In this document: piece by piece, positions 55,181-62,453 of the stretch
Position numbering within the stretch: position 1 is the first letter of the stretch
How the letters are laid out: each line of letters begins with the position of its first letter
From: CAMBDS01 sp964355675
GTDB taxonomy: Bacteria > Electryoneota > AABM5-125-24 > Hatepunaeales > Hatepunaeaceae
Direction of reading: 5' to 3'
DNA: 64,000 bases
NCBI GenBank assembly: GCA_964355675.1
Contig: CAYHEC010000001.1
Location: 124,001 to 188,000 of the forward strand
Position numbers and translations under genes: made by a program
The notes under the pieces: generated by a model
Told to the model about the DNA's origin: nothing
The model's input: only the letters and a program-made list of their open reading frames with translations
The model's database searches: none

Positions 55181-57007
55181 CTACTCGACTGTAACGCTTT
55201 TAGCCAGATTGCGTGGCTGATCGACGTTACAACCACGTAACACGGCTATGTGGTAAGCGAGCAATTGCAATGGTATCACAGATAGAATCGGACTCAAGTA
55301 AGGATCGGTTGCGGGGACTTCGATCACATAATCAGAGTATCGGCGAATTATGTCGTCGCCTTCCGTGACAACGGCGATAATGACTCCCTTTCGAGCACGA
55401 ACTTCCTCGATATTCGAGATTACTTTATCGTAAGTAGCTCCATTTACAGCGATGAATAATACGGGCATGTTTTCGTCGATCAGAGCAATCGGTCCGTGCT
55501 TCATCTCTGCGGCAGGATAACCCTCAGCATGGATATAGCTGATTTCTTTCAGTTTCAATGCCCCCTCAAGCGCTACTGGATAGTTAATTCCTCTACTGAG
55601 ATAGAGAGCGTTTCGGGCGTCTTTAAATCGAATTGCCAATTCCATAATTTCGCCAGAGCGCTTTAAAACTTGCTCCACTTTCTCCGGTAGCGCTAATAGC
55701 TCTCTCACAATCTCACGACCTCTCTCAAGCGACAAACCTCGCTGCCTGCCTAATTTCAGAGCGAGAAGGGTCAAAGTCATTACTTGTGAGGTAAATGCTT
55801 TAGTAGAGGCCACACCAATTTCAGGCCCGGCGTGGTTATACACGCCAGCGTTAGACTCGCGGGCAATAGTGGAACCAACAACGTTACATATCCCAATGGC
55901 AAGAGCGCCTCGCTTTTTCGCTTCGCGCATGGCATGAAGCGTATCGATAGTCTCCCCAGACTGACTTATCGAAATTGTTATGGTTCCCGGATCGATTACA
56001 GGATTACGGTAGCGAAATTCCGATGCATATTCAACCTCAACTGGGATACCAGCAAGTTCTTCGATCAAATATTCACCGATAAGACCAGAATGCCAAGATG
56101 TTCCACAACCGAGAATAATTATTCGACGCGCTTTTTCAAGCTCGCTTTCGAGATTGAGAAGTCCACCAAGTTTGGAATTTCCTTCTTCTTCAATTAGTCT
56201 TCCACGCATCGCATCACGGATCGAATTAGGTTGTTCATATATCTCCTTAAGCATAAAATGAGGATATCCACCTTTTTCGATTTCCTCAAGTCCAAAAGAG
56301 ATCTGTTCAACCTTTTTATCAACGATAATGCGATCCAGAGTCGTGTTTGTAACTCGGTTTCGTGTCACTACCGCTAACTCGCCGTCATCGAGAAAAATCA
56401 CATCGCGAGTATGTTCGACAACTGCCGCAAGGTCGGAAGCAATGAAATTTTCGTCGGAGCCAATACCCAAAATAAGCGGACTACCCAGCCGTGCGGCAAT
56501 AAGTTTGTCCGGCTCGTCATGGCAGAGAACTGCGATGCCGTAGGTTCCTTTGACCTGAGTCAACGCCAAACGGACAGCGCGTTCAATATCCCCTTCATAG
56601 AAATCTTCTATCAAATGGGCGAGAACTTCGCTATCGGTTTGAGTTCTAAAAACATGTCCCTTAGCGGCAAGAGCAATTTTTATCGAGTAATAATTCTCAA
56701 TGATTCCGTTGTGGATCAGTACAATTCGACCGGTGCAATCAGTATGAGGGTGAGCGTTCAACTCATTAGGTTCACCATGAGTAGCCCAGCGGGTATGTCC
56801 AAGCCCAACAACTCCTACTGGTTCTTTACCATCCAGATAACTGGCAAGTCCGGCAATTTTCCCGGCAACCTTCGAAATGTTAATACTTCCGTTATTTAGG
56901 ACTGCAATTCCAGCTGAGTCATAGCCTCTGTACTCCATTCTCTTTAGACCGCTAAGGAGAATGCCGGTAGCTTGGCGGTGGCCAATATAGCCGATTATTC
57001 CGCACAC
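55181..57007 (-). CDS. glmS: Glutamine-fructose-6-phosphate aminotransferase
   Basis: 608 residues. Class II glutaminase with Cys2 after the GTG start (MCGIIGYIG, MEYRGYDSAG) and two SIS domains (SISQSGETIDT; KHGPIALID) ending in DQPRNLAKSVTVE. Supplies glucosamine-6-phosphate to peptidoglycan and LPS. GTG at 57007 with AGGA upstream. No ribozyme element was recognised in the 200-base leader. Confidence 0.97.
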   Translation of the reverse strand: MCGIIGYIGHRQATGILLSGLKRMEYRGYDSAGIAVLNNGSINISKVAGKIAGLASYLDGKEPVGVVGLGHTRWATHGEPNELNAHPHTDCTGRIVLIHNGIIENYYSIKIALAAKGHVFRTQTDSEVLAHLIEDFYEGDIERAVRLALTQVKGTYGIAVLCHDEPDKLIAARLGSPLILGIGSDENFIASDLAAVVEHTRDVIFLDDGELAVVTRNRVTNTTLDRIIVDKKVEQISFGLEEIEKGGYPHFMLKEIYEQPNSIRDAMRGRLIEEEGNSKLGGLLNLESELEKARRIIILGCGTSWHSGLIGEYLIEELAGIPVEVEYASEFRYRNPVIDPGTITISISQSGETIDTLHAMREAKKRGALAIGICNVVGSTIARESNAGVYNHAGPEIGVASTKAFTSQVMTLTLLALKLGRQRGLSLERGREIVRELLALPEKVEQVLKRSGEIMELAIRFKDARNALYLSRGINYPVALEGALKLKEISYIHAEGYPAAEMKHGPIALIDENMPVLFIAVNGATYDKVISNIEEVRARKGVIIAVVTEGDDIIRRYSDYVIEVPATDPYLSPILSVIPLQLLAYHIAVLRGCNVDQPRNLAKSVTVE

Positions 57008-57169
57008 TTTGGAAATTCCTTTTTTTATTATCGAAAAGCTGTTCTGTTTTCTGATCTGAAAAATAGAAGGCTTTAAATATTTTGTGTAATAATCACCCAG
57101 ATTCGAATTAATGAGGTTAGGTGATTGAAATACAAACGATCGTTCTGACGCAATTTAAGTTAAACTTGA

Positions 57170-57198
57170 ATCAGAAAAACAATAGTGACCCTTGTCAA
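57170..57198 (-). promoter_or_regulatory. Possible promoter of glmS
   Basis: Minus strand: TTGACA (57198-57193), a 17-bp spacer and TCTGAT (57175-57170, 4 of 6 consensus). It lies right after the ANL stop codon, giving a leader of about 160 bases. Confidence 0.5.
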
Positions 57199-57207
57199 CC
57201 TTCATAC

Positions 57208-58722
57208 TTAAATATCTTTTGATAGTCCGGCAAGTAATTCTCTGTCGATCTCACCTTTGCTATCTCTTGGCAGATCATTGTAAAAACGGATCAATTCTGG
57301 GCATTTGTAGTAAGATAAATGTAGTCGAAAATATTGTAAAATATTTTCAGCGGTCAATTGGGAATCGATAACCGGAACGATGCATGCCTTCAATCTTAGT
57401 TCGTTATTCTCATCAATGATCACGACAACAACTGATTCCGCAATATTGGGATGAATTGATAATAAATGTTCGATTTGACAGGTATAAAATGACTTTCCAT
57501 CAAGCACCATGCGATCAGGGTCACATCCAGAATAATAAAAAAATCCATTAATATCCATTTTACCATCCTCTTCAGTTCGGATCCATCTATCAGCAAGTTT
57601 AAGACCCGTATATCGAGGTCTGCCTACATAGCTTCGCATCACACCGCTCCCTCGAACTACAATTTCGCCTACTTCGCCAATTGAGCATTCTTTCCCCGAA
57701 TCGCCAATTACTCTCATCTCAACACCCGACAACGGATGACCGAGTGAACCAACTCTGCGGCCAGTCCGCCATTTATTAGTGGCTACGACAGGACCTGTAT
57801 CAGGCAACGTGTAACATTCTAAAGTATACCCACCGAAGCGCCTTTCGAAATCTTTCAGGAGCTCTTCATCAAGATACCCACCAGTACAGAGAGTAAGTCT
57901 TAGAGTCGGCGATATTGTGAGGTCGTTATCGCAGTTTACTAATGATCGAAGCATTGATGGAAAAACCGTCAGTATCGTTGTGCCATCGCTTCGCAACTCT
58001 TTTGAAAATGAAATAGGCTCGAAACGAGTGGACATTGAAAGACTGCAACCCGAAGCGATAAATAGATTGAGTATTAATCCTTCACCTGCTGGATGCGTCA
58101 ACGGCATTACGGCAGCGATTCTATCTTGTGGCGTAATTTCAAGTGTGTCACGAACTGCAATTGCATTTGCCGCAGTCGTGTAATGAGTAAATTCGGCGCC
58201 AACCGGTCTCCCAGACCTGCCATTACCGAATCGGATGACCGCGATATCGTCATCATCCAGTTCTGTGGGTTCAAAAAGTGGCTGACTTACTGATATCAAT
58301 CGGGTTAGAGAGTTTACATTTACAGGCAACCGCTCACCAAGAACAATCAGATTTTTTATCAGTGGCAGCTTGGCTGTTACACTATAAATTACCTTCAAAT
58401 CACCTGACCAGCAAATGATTGAATCGACCTCCCCTTCTTCGAGCATTGGGGTTAATTCGTATTCAGACAAGCCGTGGTTAATCGGAATGACCGTTGCGCC
58501 AGATCGGAGAATTGCGAGATAGCTTATCACATAATGAGGCACGTTTGGAAGCATCAACGCAACTCGAGAGTCACGACAAATGCCCTTTCTCTGCAAACCG
58601 CCCGCCAAACGACGAACCGCATCCATCAGCACACCGTAGGTTATCTCACCTGATGGATAGCGAATTGCCAAAGCGTTGGAGTTTTCTTCAGCAGACTTTT
58701 CGAATAGGTTGATCAGGTTCAA
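57208..58722 (-). CDS. Degenerate adenylate-forming (ANL superfamily) protein
   Basis: 504 residues, normal ANL length, with the fold signatures SGATVIPINHGLSEYE, LPLTHPAGEG-like MPLTHPAGEG and a C-terminal domain. Catalytic motifs are altered. The P-loop reads FGNGRSGRPVG (usual TSGTTGxPKG), so the lysine is lost. The A7 TGD reads TEED, the A8 arginine after SG reads C390, and the A10 catalytic lysine region reads SKGEIDR (G490-E491 where G-K is expected). It may bind an acyl or AMP ligand without activating it, or use another lysine. TTG start at 58722. Confidence 0.82.
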   Translation of the reverse strand: MNLINLFEKSAEENSNALAIRYPSGEITYGVLMDAVRRLAGGLQRKGICRDSRVALMLPNVPHYVISYLAILRSGATVIPINHGLSEYELTPMLEEGEVDSIICWSGDLKVIYSVTAKLPLIKNLIVLGERLPVNVNSLTRLISVSQPLFEPTELDDDDIAVIRFGNGRSGRPVGAEFTHYTTAANAIAVRDTLEITPQDRIAAVMPLTHPAGEGLILNLFIASGCSLSMSTRFEPISFSKELRSDGTTILTVFPSMLRSLVNCDNDLTISPTLRLTLCTGGYLDEELLKDFERRFGGYTLECYTLPDTGPVVATNKWRTGRRVGSLGHPLSGVEMRVIGDSGKECSIGEVGEIVVRGSGVMRSYVGRPRYTGLKLADRWIRTEEDGKMDINGFFYYSGCDPDRMVLDGKSFYTCQIEHLLSIHPNIAESVVVVIIDENNELRLKACIVPVIDSQLTAENILQYFRLHLSYYKCPELIRFYNDLPRDSKGEIDRELLAGLSKDI

Positions 58723-58911
58723 ATGGACTTCTTAGTTAGTTTAACGCTTCTAAGAGCTAAGCAATCGTAATTGAGGATTGCTAAAAACTCCTTAGATTGG
58801 CAGAAAAGAGCTCCGAAACCAATCTGGTCAGAATATGGTTCGTTAGCGTGATCAGGTAGGGAGTTCTGATATTTGCTTTGTTTCAACAACGTGTTCTGGA
58901 TGCAATTTCAA

Positions 58912-59457
58912 TCACATCAGTTGTGCGAGTAGAGCAAGCTTCTCTTTGCCCGACATGTTCAATACGCGGTTGATTAGCTCGAGATCGAGATTCGAAAGCT
59001 GGATCACTCCGATTGAAGATGGGGCTGTCTGCGCTGATGTTGGAAGAGGAGCGCTGTTTTGCTTAGGGGTCGGAACGGGATCAGACGACGCTGGTAGTGC
59101 CTCTGGTACAGCCAGAGTCTCCGTTGAATTTTGCAGTTTTGGCGGACGGCCGCGACGCTTAGTGGGACCCAAATTGGCTCCGCTAATTATATTGGAAGCT
59201 TCAACATCCAACTTAATCTTTGCGTCTTTGCGACGTTTACGAGGCGGACGAATAGCTTCTTCGCCAAGATTGCCAGCTTCTATGCCTTGCATTACCTCAT
59301 TTAGTTTCTTCAAGGTTTTGCGTTGTGGTTTATGCGAACCAATTTCGAATTGCCTTAAAGTTGTCAGGCTGATTTTGGCAAGCTCGGCGAATCGCTTCTG
59401 AGAAACTCCAAGCTTTTCGCGCCAGTTCTTCAGGAAATCAGAATCATGGATACCCAT
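58912..59457 (-). CDS. XRE-family helix-turn-helix protein with AT-hook-like segment
   Basis: 181 residues. N-terminal XRE HTH (residues 8-57; NWREKLGVSQKRFAELAKISLTTLRQFEIG). A basic PPRKRRK at 71-77 and an AT-hook core at 101-107 (RRGRPPK). A Pro/Ser/Thr-rich linker (about 112-145) and a C-terminal hydrophobic helix region (LELINRVLNMSGKEKLALLAQLM). GGAG lies five bases before the ATG. It starts 28 bp after comM. Regulatory target unknown. Confidence 0.78.
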   Translation of the reverse strand: MGIHDSDFLKNWREKLGVSQKRFAELAKISLTTLRQFEIGSHKPQRKTLKKLNEVMQGIEAGNLGEEAIRPPRKRRKDAKIKLDVEASNIISGANLGPTKRRGRPPKLQNSTETLAVPEALPASSDPVPTPKQNSAPLPTSAQTAPSSIGVIQLSNLDLELINRVLNMSGKEKLALLAQLM

Positions 59458-59485
59458 TATTTCTCCAAATACGGTGCGGGTAAAG

Positions 59486-61021
59486 TTAAATTAAGTTATC
59501 ACGATCTAAGTTTCGGTATTGAATTGCTTCGGCGAGATGCTCGGGGCGTATATCGAGCGATCCGGCAAGATCGGCGATGGTCCGGGAAACCTTTAGAATT
59601 CGGTCATACCCTCGAGCTGAGAGACCCAATGATTCCATTGCCTGCTTTAACAATTTCTCACCGTCGGAATTTATTTTGCAATATTTTCTAATTTCTCGCG
59701 TTGTCATATCGGAATTTACATGCATGCCCTGAATATGCTGGAATCGTTCGATCTGAATCCGCCTTGCAATCAATACTCTTTCTCTAATCGAATGAGAGGA
59801 TTCGCCTTTGAAGTCGGAAGCAAGATCCTTGTATTCGACAGCCGGGACCTCGATGTGCAAGTCAATTCTGTCGATCAGTGGACCGGAAATATGACTTAAA
59901 TATTTTTGGACAATTGTTGCCGAACATCGACATTCGTGCGTCTGATGGCCATAGTACCCACAGGGACAAGGATTCATTGCCGCAACAAGAATGAAATTAG
60001 CCGGATAGGTCAAGGACATTTTAGAGCGGGTAATTGTCACAGAACCATCTTCAAGCGGTTGTCGTAACACTTCGAGAACATTTTTATGGAATTCTGGCAA
60101 CTCATCGAGAAAAAGGACGCCTTTATGTGCAAGCGAGACTTCACCAGGTCTCGGAACCTGTCCTCCCCCGATTAGACCAACGTCCGAAACCGTATGGTGA
60201 GGACTTCGATATGGTCTGACCGCCAACAACGGTTTATTGACGGGCAACAGTCCAGCAACGGAATAAATCTTGGTTGTTTCGAGAGCTTCATCCAGACTAA
60301 GATTAGGTAGAATTGTTGGCAAACGCTTGGCTAACATGGTCTTACCGGAACCTGGCGGACCGATCATCAGTAGGTTGTGACCCCCGGCCGCCGCAATTTC
60401 GATGGCACGTTTTGCATTTTCTTGGCCGCGAACATCGCTAAAATCGACCTGATAAAGCGCAGAGACCGCCATCAATTCGTCGATGTTGACAGTTACGGGG
60501 GTAATCTCTTCTTCGCCGTTAAGAAACGAGACTGCTTGACGAAGCGTTTTTATCGGCCTGACTATCGTCCCCTCTACCATTGCCGCCTCGGCGGCATTAG
60601 CAGAAGGCACTAATATTCCATCAATTTTCCTGCCTTTGAGCGATGCGGCAATCGACAAAGCGCCCCTGATCGGGCGTGCTGTTCCATCGAGAGCAAGCTC
60701 ACCCAGAATAATCGTCTTGTTCAATTTATCTATAGAAAGCTGACCGGTCGCGGCTAAAATACCGAGAGCGATTGGCAGATCAAAAGACGATCCTTCTTTC
60801 TTAATGTTTGCCGGTGCGAGATTTACAGTAATTTTCTTAGCGGGAAACAGGAATCCGGAATTTTTAATAGCGGCACTGACTCGCTCGCGCGATTCCTTTA
60901 CAGCATTATCGGGAAGCCCGACCGTAGTGTAGGCAGGTAGAGCTGTATCGAGATGAACCTCGACCTTTACTACATAGGCGTCGATTCCCTGAACAGCGGC
61001 TGAAAGTGTGCGAGCATACAA
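59486..61021 (-). CDS. comM: ComM/YifB family Mg-chelatase-like AAA+ ATPase
   Basis: 511 residues. N-terminal ChlI-like domain (TVGLPDNAVKESRERV), Walker A GPPGSGKT (221-228), Walker B GVLFLDELPEF and C-terminal CNPCPCGYYG and LSARGYDRILKVSRTIADL. Known ComM is a branch-migration helicase in natural transformation. TTG start at 61021. A consensus promoter lies just upstream. Confidence 0.94.
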   Translation of the reverse strand: MYARTLSAAVQGIDAYVVKVEVHLDTALPAYTTVGLPDNAVKESRERVSAAIKNSGFLFPAKKITVNLAPANIKKEGSSFDLPIALGILAATGQLSIDKLNKTIILGELALDGTARPIRGALSIAASLKGRKIDGILVPSANAAEAAMVEGTIVRPIKTLRQAVSFLNGEEEITPVTVNIDELMAVSALYQVDFSDVRGQENAKRAIEIAAAGGHNLLMIGPPGSGKTMLAKRLPTILPNLSLDEALETTKIYSVAGLLPVNKPLLAVRPYRSPHHTVSDVGLIGGGQVPRPGEVSLAHKGVLFLDELPEFHKNVLEVLRQPLEDGSVTITRSKMSLTYPANFILVAAMNPCPCGYYGHQTHECRCSATIVQKYLSHISGPLIDRIDLHIEVPAVEYKDLASDFKGESSHSIRERVLIARRIQIERFQHIQGMHVNSDMTTREIRKYCKINSDGEKLLKQAMESLGLSARGYDRILKVSRTIADLAGSLDIRPEHLAEAIQYRNLDRDNLI

Positions 61022-61067
61022 AGGAGAAATTTATTCCGATTAGATAAATTGGTGAAATTGATCAATG

Positions 61068-61096
61068 AATATAGCGTTTTGGTAAGAACATGTCAA
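61068..61096 (-). promoter_or_regulatory. Promoter of comM
   Basis: Minus strand: TTGACA (61096-61091), a 17-bp spacer and TATATT (61073-61068). Leader of about 40 bases. Confidence 0.8.
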
Positions 61097-61234
61097 CTTA
61101 TATTGATTAGTATTTGGACATTTTACATGAATCCCTGTTAGGATACATTGTATTAAAGATTGATTTATGAATTTATAAGAAGAAAAACCAGCACTCATGC
61201 TGGTTCTAATATTTCGAGCAATATTTCGACTTAA

Positions 61235-61906
61235 TTAATCGAATCGATAACCAAGTTTATACACAGTAGAAATCGAATTCTCAAGCCCCTCACGTTCGAG
61301 CTTTTTTCTTAACAAAGCGATATGATTATCGACTGTTCTAACTGTAATATCCGCATCTTCGCCCCATACTTCTTCCAATAGATGCGTTCTGGATAAAGCC
61401 TGCCCGCGATTGGAAACAAGTTCGAATAACAGATCGAATTCCTTGGGAGTCAAATCGATTATTCTCTGATTTATCTCCAACTCACGGCGGTATGGATCAA
61501 TTACAAATTTACCAAGATGAATCACCTCCGATTTCTTCTGATAACCGGAACGCCGTAACACTGCGGAAATCCGCGATATTAATTCCATTAATGAAAAAGG
61601 CTTAGCCACAAAATCATCGCACCCGGAACGAAATCCCTCCAACCGCACCGCTTCACCGCCTTTGGCAGAGAGTATAATAACTGGGGTATTATAAAGTTCC
61701 TTTCTAAGTCGTTGTAGGATGTGCATCCCATCCATCAGCGGCAGCATCAGATCGAGGATGATGAGGTCGGCAGTTCCGGCAAGCGCTTCCGACAGCCCCT
61801 TCCTTCCGGTCTGAGCGAGTGCGACCCGGTATCCCTCGCGCTCGAGATTGAGCTTCAGCAGAGGACCAAGATCGGGATCGTCTTCGATGATGAGAATATT
61901 TGCCAT
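61235..61906 (-). CDS. OmpR-family response regulator
   Basis: 223 residues. Receiver 1-118 with D52 (LIILDLMLPLMDG), K102 (FVAKPF), then a winged-helix domain (about 125-222; LTPKEFDLLFELVSNRGQALSRTHLLEEVWG). Pairs by location with the histidine kinase at 62454. The small membrane protein and a 117-bp repeat-rich gap lie between. Confidence 0.93.
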   Translation of the reverse strand: MANILIIEDDPDLGPLLKLNLEREGYRVALAQTGRKGLSEALAGTADLIILDLMLPLMDGMHILQRLRKELYNTPVIILSAKGGEAVRLEGFRSGCDDFVAKPFSLMELISRISAVLRRSGYQKKSEVIHLGKFVIDPYRRELEINQRIIDLTPKEFDLLFELVSNRGQALSRTHLLEEVWGEDADITVRTVDNHIALLRKKLEREGLENSISTVYKLGYRFD

Positions 61907-61966
61907 AAAGAGGAAGAATGTAAGAAAGGGAGAAAGTGGGGCAGGGCGTCCCGACCTGCTTAAGTT

Positions 61967-62019
61967 GGTAGAACGGGCGTCCCCCTCATGATTTCGGTAG
62001 AACGGGCGTCCCGCCCGTT
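61967..62019. repeat. 17-bp direct repeat and hairpin
   Basis: GGTAGAACGGGCGTCCC occurs at 61967-61983 and 61996-62012. The second copy forms a hairpin AACGGGCG/CGCCCGTT (62001-62008 with 62012-62019). It lies between the regulator and the small membrane gene. Confidence 0.7.
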
Positions 62020-62023
62020 TATC

Positions 62024-62368
62024 CTATTTTGGTAGATGTTTGAACATAAAAAAGAGTATCAACTTGCTCCCGGGATAAAGGGTGGCGAACAACCATCTCT
62101 TCTTTTCATCATCAAGACCAAGTTGTCTTTGCGAGTAAACATAGAGCATCAAGATACAGATGACGGCGACAGCAACCCTTAAACCGATGACTAAAGTGCG
62201 ATTGTAAACAAAAAAGAGAATCCAATAGCGCCACGACTCGATAAACGGGATCAATAGAGCCATCAGCATCATCCCGTTCCAGTCAACCGGCTCCTTCCTT
62301 GTGACCAACCACGTACTGCCATAGATGCAGGCAAGCGATATTACGAACCAAAGCGCAAGAGTTATCAT
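62024..62368 (-). CDS. Small polytopic membrane protein between a kinase and its regulator
   Basis: 114 residues from ATG 62368. GGAG stands seven bases upstream, which decides against ATG 62407 and the longer frame that runs into the kinase gene. Three or four hydrophobic segments (MITLALWFVISLACIYG, MALLIPFIESWRYWILFFV, LVIGLRVAVAVICILMLYV). No family recognised. Position suggests a link to the two-component system. Confidence 0.6.
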   Translation of the reverse strand: MITLALWFVISLACIYGSTWLVTRKEPVDWNGMMLMALLIPFIESWRYWILFFVYNRTLVIGLRVAVAVICILMLYVYSQRQLGLDDEKKRWLFATLYPGSKLILFFMFKHLPK

Positions 62369-62453
62369 GGCAAAGCTCCGCCGTCGTGCCCCCGTGCGCG
62401 ACGGCATATTCGTAGCATCACCATCACCGACGGGGCGGTGATGGCGGTATCGA

